64,000 nt of DNA. Origin: Mycobacterium sp. AT1 (GTDB taxonomy: Bacteria; Actinomycetota; Actinomycetes; Mycobacteriales; Mycobacteriaceae). Of this stretch, positions 16,340 to 25,506 are shown one piece after another (positions within the stretch are counted from its first letter, which is position 1; each line of letters opens with the position of its first letter). Below the pieces are notes generated by a model that did no database searches, was not told the origin of the DNA, and saw nothing but the letters and a program-made list of their open reading frames with translations. A program made the translations under genes and the position numbers. The DNA lies in assembly GCF_002043095.1 (NCBI RefSeq), contig NZ_MVOC01000066.1, forward strand, positions 22,247 through 86,246. The letters are read 5' to 3'.

Positions 16340-17879
16340 TGTCGTTCTTCAGCGCCTCGGCCTGCGTGCCGAACACGGCCTGGACGTTGTTGCCGACCTC
16401 GATGACGCCGGCGGCGCCGAGAGCCTTCAACTGCGCCTGGTCCACCTTCGACGGATCGGCGACCTCCATCCGCAACCGCGTGATGCAGGCGTCGACGTTG
16501 ACGAGGTTCTCCCGGCCGCCGAACGCCGTGATGAGTTTCTCGGCCGTGCTCTCGGTCGTGGCAACCGACCCGCCCGCCGTCACGGCCGTGGCAGAGGCGT
16601 CTCCCTCGCCGAGGTTGGCGCGCTCCTCCGCCTCGAACTCGAGCTCCGGCTCGCGGCCGGGAGTCCGCATGTTCCACTTCGTGATCGCGAACCGGAACAG
16701 CAGGTAGTAGACGACGAAGAACACCACGCCCATGCCGATGAGCAGCGGAATGTTCTTCGCCGCGGGAGCCGTGCCGTAGAGCAGCAGGTCGATCAGCCCC
16801 GCCGAGAACGAGAAGCCCAGATGGATGTCGAGTAGATAGGCGATAGCCAGGGACAGCCCGGTGAGGACGGCGTGCACGACGTACAGCGGGAACGCCACGA
16901 ACATGAACGCGAACTCGAGCGGTTCGGTGACGCCGGTCAGGAACGCGGTCAACGCGGCCGCCGACAGGATGCCGACCGCGACCTTGCGTTGCTTCTTGTT
17001 TGCGACGTGGATCATGGCAAGCGCCGCCGCGGGCAGGCCGAACATCAGGATGGGGTAGAAGCCCGACGTGAGAAGGCCCGCCGACGGGTCGCCCGCGGCG
17101 AAGCGAGTCAGCTCGCCGGTGACGACCTTGCCGTCCGGGGTCTGGTAGTCGCCGTAGATGAACCACACGAACGAGTTGACGATGTGGTGCAAGCCAAGGG
17201 GAATCAGCATGCGGTTGGCGAATCCGTAGATGAAGGCGCCGATGGCCCCCGAGCCGCCGATGAACTTGCCGAGACCGGTCAGGCCTGCGTCGAAGAGCGG
17301 GTAGCAGTAGCTCATCGCGAAGGCGAGGAACAGGCAGGCCAGGGACACCACGATCGGAACGAAGCGCCGACCACCGAAGAAGCCGAGATACGAAGGCAAT
17401 TGGATGGTGTGGTACTTGTCGAACAGATACGCGGTGAGCAGGCCGACCAGGATTCCGGCAAACACGCTGTAGTTGATCTGTGCTTGCTCGCCCGCCTTGT
17501 CGACCTCACCGGCCAGCACGATCGGCGACATCGTCTTGAACACCGCCTGCACGACGAGATACCCGACGACGGCGGCCAGCGCCGTCGACCCGTCGGCCTT
17601 CTTGGCGAACCCGATCGCGACGCCGACTGCGAACAGCAGCGGCAGGTTGCTGAAGATCGCGTCGCCCGCCGCGGTCATCGCCTGGAAGAACGGTCCGATC
17701 ACCGGAGCCTTGATGCTGCCCAGCAGGTCGTCCTGACCAAGACGGAGCAGAATGCCCGCCGCGGGCAACACCGCGATGGGGAGCATCAGACTCTTGCCGA
17801 GTCGCTGCAGTTGCGCGAAGCCAGGGATTCGCACACCCGACTTCTTTTGTGATCCTTGGGGTTTCGTCGTACCGCTCAT
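16323..17879 (-). CDS. nagE: N-acetylglucosamine PTS permease, EIIBC
   Basis: 518 residues. The EIIC part (about residues 20-400) has some ten membrane segments and glucose/GlcNAc-family blocks such as LMLPIAVLPAAG, LGLHHIVNSFVWF and GVTEPLEFAFMF. A linker leads to the EIIB domain (about 440-518) with the phosphorylatable Cys465 in VDACITRLR. It imports and phosphorylates GlcNAc to GlcNAc-6-phosphate with phosphate from EIIA. It is divergent from crr-nagB-nagA, which supply EIIA and the catabolic steps, and this context settles GlcNAc over glucose. No general PTS proteins (HPr, EI) are in the window. Confidence 0.93.
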   Translation of the reverse strand: MSGTTKPQGSQKKSGVRIPGFAQLQRLGKSLMLPIAVLPAAGILLRLGQDDLLGSIKAPVIGPFFQAMTAAGDAIFSNLPLLFAVGVAIGFAKKADGSTALAAVVGYLVVQAVFKTMSPIVLAGEVDKAGEQAQINYSVFAGILVGLLTAYLFDKYHTIQLPSYLGFFGGRRFVPIVVSLACLFLAFAMSYCYPLFDAGLTGLGKFIGGSGAIGAFIYGFANRMLIPLGLHHIVNSFVWFIYGDYQTPDGKVVTGELTRFAAGDPSAGLLTSGFYPILMFGLPAAALAMIHVANKKQRKVAVGILSAAALTAFLTGVTEPLEFAFMFVAFPLYVVHAVLTGLSLAIAYLLDIHLGFSFSAGLIDLLLYGTAPAAKNIPLLIGMGVVFFVVYYLLFRFAITKWNMRTPGREPELEFEAEERANLGEGDASATAVTAGGSVATTESTAEKLITAFGGRENLVNVDACITRLRMEVADPSKVDQAQLKALGAAGVIEVGNNVQAVFGTQAEALKNDIKDVL

Positions 17880-17939
17880 GTATGGTCACCCTCCTCTGCC
17901 GGCCACGCCGGCCACCGCCAAAGCTGCGGGGAAGCCTAG

Positions 17940-17982
17940 ACGAGAACCCGGGAACACGAGACCCGGTTGCACCGGTACTCGT
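17940..17982. promoter_or_regulatory. Repeat-rich nagE/crr intergenic region (candidate GntR/NagR-type operators)
   Basis: The 115-bp divergent region contains ACGAG at 17940-17944 and 17956-17960 and the complementary CTCGT at 17978-17982, plus repeated ACCCGG and ACCGGT cores. This mix of direct and inverted repeats is where a DasR/NagR-like GntR repressor would bind. I do not see the consensus DasR site, so the regulator is open. The element could control both transcription units. Confidence 0.4.
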
Positions 17983-17994
17983 ATTGTTGAGCAG

Positions 17995-18465
17995 ATGAGC
18001 ACCACACACGTCCTCGCGCCGGTCGCCGGGCGCGCGGTATCCCTGCAGGACGTTCCCGACCCGGTCTTCTCTCAAGGCATGGTTGGATACGGCGCCGCCG
18101 TCGAACCGCCGCACGAGGTCACCGAGGCGATCGCACCGGTCGGCGGCAAGCTGCTGAAGCTGCTGCCGCACGCCTTCGTCGTCCTGACCCCGGACAACGT
18201 GGGCGTCCTGGTGCACCTCGGTCTGGACACCGTCGCACTCAAGGGCGAGGGCTTCACGGCACACGCCACCGAGGGTGACGTCGTCACCGCCGGTCAACTC
18301 GTCATCACCTACGACGTCCCGGCGATCGTCGCCAAGGGACTCAACCCGATCGTCCCCGTCGTCATCATGGACGAGCGCGAGTCGGGCAACGTCGCCGCCG
18401 CCGAAGCGGTCCTGGAAGGCGCCGAGATCCTCGCCGGCGCACACCTTTTCACCGCCAACAAGTAA
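17995..18465 (+). CDS. crr: PTS EIIA component (glucose/GlcNAc type)
   Basis: 156 residues from ATG 17995; the frame is open farther upstream, but the family starts at VLAPVAGRAVSLQDVPDPVFSQGMVG. The phosphorylated His is His74 in VLVHLGLDTV, with the partner His59 in LLPHAF. It transfers phosphate from HPr to the NagE EIIB Cys. Its stop codon abuts the nagB start (TAA then ATG), so crr, nagB and nagA form one operon, divergent from nagE. Free-standing EIIA proteins of this type may also serve other permeases. Confidence 0.93.
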   Translation: MSTTHVLAPVAGRAVSLQDVPDPVFSQGMVGYGAAVEPPHEVTEAIAPVGGKLLKLLPHAFVVLTPDNVGVLVHLGLDTVALKGEGFTAHATEGDVVTAGQLVITYDVPAIVAKGLNPIVPVVIMDERESGNVAAAEAVLEGAEILAGAHLFTANK

Positions 18466-19251
18466 ATGGAAGTCGTCATCTGCCGCGACGCCACGGAGAT
18501 CGGTGGCATCGCCGCCGACGCGATCGGCGCCCTGCTGACCAGGAAGCCGGACGCCGTCCTCGGGCTGGCCACCGGATCGTCGCCACTGGCGATCTACGAC
18601 GAACTGGCGGTGCGCTGCGACGGCGGGCACCTTTCGTTTGCCCGCGCCCGCGGATTCACGCTCGACGAGTACGTCGGCCTACCCGCCGACCACCCCGAGC
18701 GGTACCGCAACGTCATCGACGAGGTGTTCACCTCGCGGGTCGACATCCCACCGGACGCCGTGGCGAGCCCCGACGGCGAGGCGGACGACATCCCGGCCGC
18801 CTGCGCGGCGTACGAGGCCGCGATCCGGGCCGCCGGCGGAGTCGACCTGCAAATCCTCGGAATCGGGACCGACGGGCACATCGCCTTCAACGAGCCGGGA
18901 TCGTCGCTGGCGTCCCGCACGCGCATCAAGACGTTGACCCGGCAGACCCGCGTCGACAACGCGCGGTTCTTCGGCGACGACGTCGAATCGGTGCCGACGC
19001 ACTGCCTGACGCAGGGACTCGGGACCATCATGGAGGCCAGGCACCTGATTCTGGTGGCCACGGGTCGCAGCAAGGCCGAGGCGGTCCACCATCTGGTCGA
19101 GGGCGCCGTCAGCGCAATGTGGCCGGCGACGATTATGCAGCACCACCCGCACGTCACGGTGCTGCTCGACGACTCCGCCGCCCGCCGACTCCAGTTGGTC
19201 GACTACTACCGCGAGACCTATCTCTCGAAGCCCGGGTGGCAGGGCATCTGA
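18466..19251 (+). CDS. nagB: Glucosamine-6-phosphate deaminase
   Basis: 261 residues, the usual length. LGLATGSSPLAIYDEL is the phosphate loop, FTLDEYVGLP contains the proton-transfer Asp, and LGIGTDGHIAFNEPGSS is the signature with the catalytic Asp/His and Glu. It converts glucosamine-6-phosphate into fructose-6-phosphate and ammonia, the last step of GlcNAc use. It is directly joined to crr upstream and nagA downstream with zero spacing. Confidence 0.95.
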   Translation: MEVVICRDATEIGGIAADAIGALLTRKPDAVLGLATGSSPLAIYDELAVRCDGGHLSFARARGFTLDEYVGLPADHPERYRNVIDEVFTSRVDIPPDAVASPDGEADDIPAACAAYEAAIRAAGGVDLQILGIGTDGHIAFNEPGSSLASRTRIKTLTRQTRVDNARFFGDDVESVPTHCLTQGLGTIMEARHLILVATGRSKAEAVHHLVEGAVSAMWPATIMQHHPHVTVLLDDSAARRLQLVDYYRETYLSKPGWQGI

Positions 19252-20397
19252 GTGCTCATCACCGCCAACGCCCTGCTCACCGGCCGAGAACTGTTGCGGC
19301 CCGGCTGGATCGACGTCTCCGACGGAGTGGTGCTGGCCGTCGGCGGTGGTCCGCCACCGCGAGCCGCCGACCGCGACCTTGGCGCGGTCACGGTGGTTCC
19401 CGGCTTCGTCGACACCCACCTGCACGGTGGCGGGGGAGCCAACTTCACTGCGGCCACGCCCGAGGAGACGGCGACCGCCGTCGGGGTGCACCGCAGGCAC
19501 GGCACCACCGCGGTCCTCGCCTCCCTCGTCACCGCGGGTCCTGACGAATTGCTCAGGCAGGTAACGGAATTGGCCGGCGACGTCCGAACCGGGCTGATCG
19601 ACGGCATCCACCTCGAAGGCCCATGGTTGTCGACCAAGCGGTGTGGCGCTCACCAGCCCTCGTTGATGCGCGACCCGGACCCCGACGAGATCGACCGCGT
19701 ACTGGCGGCGGGCGGGGGAGCCGTCCGGATGGTCACCATCGCCCCGGAGCGCGACGGTGCGCTGGCGGCCATCGGCCGGCTAGTGGCGGCCGGGGTGGTC
19801 GCCGCCGTCGGTCACACCGAGGCGACCTACGAGCAGACGCGGGCCGCGATCGCCGCCGGGGCCACCGTCGGCACTCACCTGTTCAACGCGATGCGCCCCG
19901 TCGACCGCCGCGAGCCGGGGCCCGTCGTCGCGCTCCTCGAAGACCCGCGGGTGACCGTCGAACTGATCACCGACGGCGTCCACGTCGCCCCCGCGATCTA
20001 CCGGCACGTCACGCGCAGCGTCGGGCCCGACCGGGTGTCGCTGGTGAGCGACGCGATGGCGGCGACCGGGATGGCCGACGGTCGCTACCATCTGGGGCCG
20101 CTGGCCGTGGACGTCGTCGGCGGGGTCGCGTCGGTGGCCGGCACGGACACCATCGCCGGAAGCACGGCGACGATGGACCGGGTGTTCCGGTTCGCCGTCG
20201 AGCACTGCGGTTTGCCGCACGACGAAGCGCTGGAGCTGGCCGTGCGGCAGTCCTCGCTCAATCCGGCCAGGGCCCTTGGCCTTCCGGCCGACGGGCTGGT
20301 CCCCGGCGCGAAAGCCGATGTGGCGGTGCTTGACTCAGATCTTCGGGTGGTTGGCGTGCTGTATCGGGGCTCCTGGGTCGTCGACCCCGCTGGCTAG
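19252..20397 (+). CDS. nagA: N-acetylglucosamine-6-phosphate deacetylase
   Basis: 381 residues from GTG immediately after the nagB stop. The amidohydrolase signs are VVPGFVDTHLHGGGG (metal HxH), HLEGPWLS (Glu ligand), AAVGHTEATYEQ and THLFNAM (His ligands), and LVSDAMAATG (catalytic Asp). It removes acetate from GlcNAc-6-phosphate to feed NagB. Its last 63 bp overlap the 3' end of the oppositely transcribed MFS gene, so the two transcripts would be complementary there. Confidence 0.95.
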   Translation: MLITANALLTGRELLRPGWIDVSDGVVLAVGGGPPPRAADRDLGAVTVVPGFVDTHLHGGGGANFTAATPEETATAVGVHRRHGTTAVLASLVTAGPDELLRQVTELAGDVRTGLIDGIHLEGPWLSTKRCGAHQPSLMRDPDPDEIDRVLAAGGGAVRMVTIAPERDGALAAIGRLVAAGVVAAVGHTEATYEQTRAAIAAGATVGTHLFNAMRPVDRREPGPVVALLEDPRVTVELITDGVHVAPAIYRHVTRSVGPDRVSLVSDAMAATGMADGRYHLGPLAVDVVGGVASVAGTDTIAGSTATMDRVFRFAVEHCGLPHDEALELAVRQSSLNPARALGLPADGLVPGAKADVAVLDSDLRVVGVLYRGSWVVDPAG

Positions 20398-21684
20398 CGG
20401 CCGGTTCGCCGTCTCCCGCATGGTGAGCACCGTCGCGAGCGTCACCACCGCGGCCACGATCACGTAGTAGGCCGGGGCGACGGCGTTGCCGGTCCGATCG
20501 GTCAGCCAGGTCGCCACGTACGGTGCCGTGCCGCCGAACAGGGCGACCGAGACGTTGTAGCCGATCGAGTAGCCGGTGGACCGCACCCGGGTGGCGAACA
20601 ACTCGGCGCCCGCGGCCAGCGACGCCGACACGAACACGGCCTCGAGGGCGGCAAGGCCCGCGTGGGCGGCGATGGCGGCGCCGAGAGAGCCGGCGTTGAG
20701 CAGGGTGAACAGCGGATACGCGAACACCGCGAATCCGACGGCGCCTGCGATCAACAACGGTTTGCGGCCGATCCGGTCCGACAACGCCGCCAGCGGCAGA
20801 ATCAGCAGCAGTGCGACGACGCTGGCCACGGTGATCGAGACGAAGGCGTCGGTCTTGGTGAATCCGAGGGTCTTGGTGAAGTAGGTGGGCAGATAGGTGA
20901 ACACCACGTAGAAGCCGACGTTGTGGACGACGACCAAGCCGACGATCTGCAGAATGGGCCGCCACGCCGTGTGCAGCGCTTCCCGCAGTGGGGATTCGGC
21001 CACTTCGCCCGAGTCTTGAAGGTTTTCGAATTCAGGGGTGTCGCGGAGCCGCAGCCGGATGTACAACCCGACTACGCCGAGGGCGCCGGCGATGAGGAAC
21101 GGAATGCGCCACCCGTAGGCGTTCATCGCCTCCTCGGACAGGATCGCCTCCAGCGCGGTGACGGTGACCGATCCCAGCAAGAAGCCGACCACCACCGACC
21201 ACACCAGGAAGGCGACGACGAGCCCGCGGTGCCGCGTCGGGGCGAATTCGGCCAAGAAGCATGCGCCACTGCCATATTCGCCGCCGGCTGAGAAGCCTTG
21301 CACGCAGCGCAGCAGCACCAGCAGCACCGGCGCCGCGACCCCGATCGTGTCGAAACTCGGTACCAGGCCGATGCCCAAGGTGGACAACGACATCAGGACC
21401 ACCACGATCGCCAGCACCCGCTTGCGGCCGATCCGGTCGCCGAGTGGGCCGAAGAAGAACCCGCCGAGCGGACGCATGAAGAACGCCACCGCGAACACGG
21501 CGAACGTGCTGAGCAGCGCGGCCGTGCCGTCGACGGACGGGAAGAACTTCTCGGCGATGTAGGTGGCCAGGAAGCCGTAGATCGCGAAGTCGTACCACTC
21601 CACGGTGTTGCCGATGCCCGCTCCGACGATGGCCTGACGAAGCGAGCCCGGCTCGACCTTCGGCGTTGCTGTGCTCATGCCCAT
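20335..21684 (-). CDS. MFS metabolite:H+ symporter (MHS family)
   Basis: 449 residues from ATG 21684, chosen because GAGGGA lies just upstream; ATG 21678 is also possible. VGAGIGNTVEWYDFAIYGFLA at the N-terminus and FFGPLGDRIGRKRVLA after TM2, then LRCVQGFSAGGEYGSGACFLAE, are diagnostic of the MHS group (shikimate, proline/betaine, alpha-ketoglutarate and other carboxylates). The exact substrate is unknown. Its C-terminal end overlaps nagA by 63 bp in the convergent direction. It is divergent from the acetamidase-family gene. Confidence 0.9.
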   Translation of the reverse strand: MGMSTATPKVEPGSLRQAIVGAGIGNTVEWYDFAIYGFLATYIAEKFFPSVDGTAALLSTFAVFAVAFFMRPLGGFFFGPLGDRIGRKRVLAIVVVLMSLSTLGIGLVPSFDTIGVAAPVLLVLLRCVQGFSAGGEYGSGACFLAEFAPTRHRGLVVAFLVWSVVVGFLLGSVTVTALEAILSEEAMNAYGWRIPFLIAGALGVVGLYIRLRLRDTPEFENLQDSGEVAESPLREALHTAWRPILQIVGLVVVHNVGFYVVFTYLPTYFTKTLGFTKTDAFVSITVASVVALLLILPLAALSDRIGRKPLLIAGAVGFAVFAYPLFTLLNAGSLGAAIAAHAGLAALEAVFVSASLAAGAELFATRVRSTGYSIGYNVSVALFGGTAPYVATWLTDRTGNAVAPAYYVIVAAVVTLATVLTMRETANRPLASGVDDPGAPIQHANHPKI

Positions 21685-21820
21685 TGGTTCCCTCGCGCGG
21701 CGTCGGGTAACCCCCAACCGAGGCTCGTCGCGAGTCGTTACGTCCCAGCAACTTCTCAGAAACGCAACCGGGGAATCCGTACGGGGATCGCTTCGCCCCT
21801 CGACGAGCTGGGAGCTCTAC

Positions 21821-23188
21821 ATGACCGATTCACTGGCCGAACACGCCGCCGAGACCATCGCCCGCGGCATTGGCCGCAGGGGGTTCGCGCAGGCGGTGGT
21901 CGGAATCTTCGCCGGCGTGGGCATCGCAGGCACCGCGGCAGCGTGCTCGTCGGCGACCGGGGGTGGCGGCGGTGTCACCCCGTCGAGCCCGGTGGTGCAG
22001 GGCAACGGCCCGATCCTTCAGCCGGGCACCGGGGACAGGCCTGGCGACCACTATCTGAGCTCAGAGGTCGACCAGGTGCTGTGGGGCTACGTGCCGACCG
22101 TCGAGTCGCGGCCGGTGCTGCAGATGAAATCCGGTCAAACCGTCACCGTCGACGCGGTGTCGCACGAGGGAATCCTCGAGGACCAGGGCCGAAATCCCCT
22201 CGAATACTTCGGTTCTCACGGCGTTGCGGAGGCCGACGTCCTTCGTGACGCGGTGGACATCGCCTCGGGATACGACCGCACGCCCCGAAACTTCGACGTC
22301 GACGGCCCGCACGTCGTCACCGGTCCGATCTTCGTCGAGGGCGCTCAGCCCGGCGACGTCCTGAAGATCGAGACGCTCGAAGCCACCCCGAGAGTCCCGT
22401 ACGGCGTGGTGTCGAGCCGCCACGGCAAGGGTGCGCTCGGAGTGACCGCCGACGGGACGCCGCCGGCGGGCATCGCACTCGACGAGGTGATGCCACCGCT
22501 GGCCACCGACGGCAGGAAGACCAAGAACCCGGCCGAGTACGGCAACGTCTCCACCTTCACCGCCGTCGAGGACGGCCACGGCGTCATGCCGTTCGGCAAT
22601 GCCGCCGTTCGCTTTCCACTGCGGCCGTTCATGGGGATGATGGGTGTCGCCTACGCCAGCGCGCCCGGCCTGACGTCGCCGAACGCCAACTCCATCCCAC
22701 CCACCCTCGGCGGCGGAAACATCGACATCGGCCTGCTCGGTCCCGGCTCGACGTTCTATCTGCCCGTGTTCGCCGACGGCGCGCTGTTCTATGTCGGCGA
22801 TCCCCACCTGGCGATGGGCGACGGGGAGGTCGCGCTGACGGCGATGGAGGGGGCCTTGCGCGGCACCTTCCGTTTGACGGTCTGCAAGAAGGGCAGTGGC
22901 GACGCCCCGTCGGTCGCGTACGGGTACCCCTTCGCGGAGAACGCGGATGCCTGGATCCCGATCGGATTGTCCGATCCCGACGGCGCGGTGAACGGCCAAG
23001 GCAACGACCTGAACGTCGCGATGCGACGCGCCGTCGTCAACGCGTTGAACTTCCTCCAAGACGACCGGGGCATGGATCGCCCGACCGCATACGCCTATCT
23101 GTCGGCCGCGGCGAACTTCTCCGTGAGCCAGGTGGTCGACAAGACCGTCGGCGTGCACGCGCAGATCCCCAAGGCCCACTTTGGATAG
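21821..23188 (+). CDS. Exported acetamidase/formamidase-family protein (Tat signal, probable lipoprotein)
   Basis: 455 residues from ATG 21821 (GGGAG upstream). The leader contains a twin-arginine motif GRRGFAQ, a hydrophobic stretch and TAAAC followed by a Ser/Gly-rich linker, pointing to Tat export and lipid attachment at the Cys. The lipobox is loose, with Ala at -3. The rest is FmdA/AmdA-like: NFDVDGPHVVTGPIFVEGAQPGDVLKIE, GVVSSRHGKG, PLRPFMGMMGVA and GDPHLAMGDGEV. Family members hydrolyse short amides in the cytosol, so an exported version is unusual. The substrate is therefore uncertain. Confidence 0.82.
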   Translation: MTDSLAEHAAETIARGIGRRGFAQAVVGIFAGVGIAGTAAACSSATGGGGGVTPSSPVVQGNGPILQPGTGDRPGDHYLSSEVDQVLWGYVPTVESRPVLQMKSGQTVTVDAVSHEGILEDQGRNPLEYFGSHGVAEADVLRDAVDIASGYDRTPRNFDVDGPHVVTGPIFVEGAQPGDVLKIETLEATPRVPYGVVSSRHGKGALGVTADGTPPAGIALDEVMPPLATDGRKTKNPAEYGNVSTFTAVEDGHGVMPFGNAAVRFPLRPFMGMMGVAYASAPGLTSPNANSIPPTLGGGNIDIGLLGPGSTFYLPVFADGALFYVGDPHLAMGDGEVALTAMEGALRGTFRLTVCKKGSGDAPSVAYGYPFAENADAWIPIGLSDPDGAVNGQGNDLNVAMRRAVVNALNFLQDDRGMDRPTAYAYLSAAANFSVSQVVDKTVGVHAQIPKAHFG

Positions 23189-23270
23189 CCCGCGTTGACG
23201 ACGGCGAATATCGTTCTACCTCCGAGCCGCTGACCGCCTGCGGTTACGATCGCGGCTGGGGGTGAACGAC

Positions 23271-24542
23271 ATGACCACGACGCAGGCACCGACGCCCACG
23301 CTGGACGCCAGGGCATCCGCGGGATGGCTGCGGCGCTTCGCCCGCACCACCCCCGGCGTGATCGGGCTGATTGCCGTGCTCGTCGCGGCGTCGTGTGTCG
23401 TCGCCGGCGTCGTCGTCGGAGGCCAGCTCGACAGCCGGATCGCCAAGGGCAACGCCGTTCTCGACCATTCCGAGCCGTTCGCCTACAACGCGCAGAAGCT
23501 CTACGCCGCACTCTCGGCCGCCGATGCCGCCGCCGCGACCGAATACCTGTCCGGCGGACTCGAGACGGCCCCGATGCGGGCGCGCTACCAACAGGCCCTC
23601 GCCGACGCCGCCGAGGCGTTGACCGACGCCACGCTGGGAGCCAGCGACGCGCAGACGCGTACCGCGTTGGCGCAGATCTCGGCCGAATTGGCCGCCTACA
23701 CCGGTCAGGTCGAGTCCGCGCGGGCCAACAACCGGCAAGGCTTCGCCGTCGGCGCCGCGTACTTCCGTGAGGCGTCGTCGTCGATGCAGACCTCGATGCT
23801 CCCCAGTGCCGAGCGGGTGTACACCGGAGCCCTCGCGGCGGTCGACGAGGACCAGAAGGCGGTGGCGTCGCTGCCGGTCGTCGGGCTCGTCCTGCTGGTG
23901 ATCGTGCTGGTGCTGATCGCCGTCGGCTCGCTGATCCTGGTGGGGCGCACCAACCGGCAATTCAACCGGGGTCTGATGGCCGCGACGATCGCGGTCGTTC
24001 TGGTGATCGGGTGGATCGTGGTGGCCAACGTGTTCGCGGCCAACAGCATCGAGGCAAGCCGAACGCAGGGGACGGCGCGATTCGAGCAACTCGCGAACGC
24101 GCGCGTCATCGCGCAGAAGGCCAGAACCGACGAGACCCTGCAGCTGATCTCGCGCGGTGACATCACCGCAGGGGAGAAGTCCTTCGGCGACCGCATCGGC
24201 CAGCTGACCGCCCTGCTCGACGACGAACCCGTGGCGGCCGACGGCGTCGCCGCGTGGACCGCCAGCCACGGCAGGCAGGTCGAGCTCTACCAGGGTGGCG
24301 ACTATCCCGGTGCCCTCGCCCAGGCGATCGGACCCGATCCGAGCGCGTCGGCCGCGTTGTTCGCGAGCATCGAGACCAGCCTGAACGACGCCATCGAACA
24401 GACCCGCACCACGCTGCGCGACGACGTCTCCGCCGCAGGAACTCGCCTGTCGTGGAGTCCCACCGGCACATTGGTCCTGATGGTGATCGCCGCGGCGGCC
24501 GCCGTCGTCGGGCTGTGGCCGCGGCTCAAGGAGTTCCTGTGA
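23271..24542 (+). CDS. GlnX-like four-helix membrane receptor protein
   Basis: 423 residues from ATG 23271, which has a GGGGG ribosome site eight bases ahead; GTG 23262 is an alternative. Four hydrophobic helices are visible (about residues 30-52, 207-230, 240-260 and 398-417) separating two large helical extracytoplasmic regions with many Ala, Gln and Glu residues, like chemoreceptor-type four-helix sensor domains. This topology and the neighbouring GlnH-like lipoprotein and PknG-like kinase match mycobacterial GlnX, which works with GlnH to sense amino acids and activate PknG. The ligand here is unknown. The stop overlaps the next start by 4 bp. Confidence 0.75.
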   Translation: MTTTQAPTPTLDARASAGWLRRFARTTPGVIGLIAVLVAASCVVAGVVVGGQLDSRIAKGNAVLDHSEPFAYNAQKLYAALSAADAAAATEYLSGGLETAPMRARYQQALADAAEALTDATLGASDAQTRTALAQISAELAAYTGQVESARANNRQGFAVGAAYFREASSSMQTSMLPSAERVYTGALAAVDEDQKAVASLPVVGLVLLVIVLVLIAVGSLILVGRTNRQFNRGLMAATIAVVLVIGWIVVANVFAANSIEASRTQGTARFEQLANARVIAQKARTDETLQLISRGDITAGEKSFGDRIGQLTALLDDEPVAADGVAAWTASHGRQVELYQGGDYPGALAQAIGPDPSASAALFASIETSLNDAIEQTRTTLRDDVSAAGTRLSWSPTGTLVLMVIAAAAAVVGLWPRLKEFL

Positions 24543-25501
24543 AGGTGCGAATCGCCGTGGCGCTCGTCGTGCTCGCGCTCACCTCTGGCTGCGGATCTCC
24601 CGAGGCGCCTCAGGCGGTCACCGTCACGCCCGTCAACGCCATGCCGGGCGGCGCCGAGGAAATCGGCACCGCACCGGCTGCAGGCAACGCGGACTGCGAC
24701 AGGGAGGCGAGCCTTCGCCCCGGTCCGCAGCCCGCGCCCGGCGCGATGCCACCGGGCTCGACGATGGCCAACATCCTTGCGCGCGGCCGTCTCATCGTCG
24801 GCGTCGACCAATCCACCAACCTGTTCGGCTCCCGCAACCCGGCCACCGGTCAGCTCGAGGGTTTCGACGTCGACCTGGCTCGCGAACTGGCCCGCAGCAT
24901 CTTTGGCGACCCCAATCGGGTCGACCTGCGAGTGGTCACCGCGGCGCAACGGGAGACCGCGCTCCAGGAGGGTCAGGTCGACCTGGTCGTCCGCACGTAC
25001 TCGATCACCTGCGACCGCAAGAAGAAGGTCGCCTTCTCCACGCCCTACTACATCGCCAAGCAGCGGATCCTCGCGACGAAGAACTCCGGGATCCGAACTG
25101 CCGCAGACCTTTCCGGCAAACGGGTGTGCGCGGTGAAGGGGACGACGTCCCTGACTGCATTGTTCGCCCTCGACCCGCGGCCCACGCTCTACGGCGTCGG
25201 GCAGTGGACCGACTGCCTGGTGATGGTGCAGCAGGGCCAGGTCGACGCGATCAGCACCGACGACGTCGTGCTCTCCGGATTGTTGGCGCAGGATCGAAGG
25301 AACCTGGAGCTGGTTGGCGCCAGCATCGGCGACGAACCCTATGGAGTGGGCGTCAAACTGGAGAACCAGGACCTGGTGCGCTTCGTCAACGGTGCCCTCG
25401 ACCAGATGCGCGAGGACGGTACGTGGGAGCGGCTCTATCAGGCCAACCTGCAGCAGGTCGCGCCGTCACCCGGCCCGCCGACGGCGCGGTATCAGGATTG
25501 A
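24539..25501 (+). CDS. GlnH-like solute-binding lipoprotein
   Basis: 320 residues from GTG 24539 (GTGA overlap with the upstream stop). A short signal ends in LTSGC, a good lipobox, so the protein is anchored outside the membrane. The remainder is an amino-acid-type periplasmic binding protein: LIVGVDQSTNLFG, LEGFDVDLARELA, VRTYSITCDRKKKVAFSTPYY, GKRVCAVKGTTS and EPYGVGVK. No ABC permease or ATPase gene is nearby, so it is more likely a sensor component than a transporter subunit, as described for GlnH with GlnX and PknG. The ligand, probably an acidic amino acid by family, is inferred. Confidence 0.88.
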   Translation: MKVRIAVALVVLALTSGCGSPEAPQAVTVTPVNAMPGGAEEIGTAPAAGNADCDREASLRPGPQPAPGAMPPGSTMANILARGRLIVGVDQSTNLFGSRNPATGQLEGFDVDLARELARSIFGDPNRVDLRVVTAAQRETALQEGQVDLVVRTYSITCDRKKKVAFSTPYYIAKQRILATKNSGIRTAADLSGKRVCAVKGTTSLTALFALDPRPTLYGVGQWTDCLVMVQQGQVDAISTDDVVLSGLLAQDRRNLELVGASIGDEPYGVGVKLENQDLVRFVNGALDQMREDGTWERLYQANLQQVAPSPGPPTARYQD

Positions 25502-25506
25502 CGACG

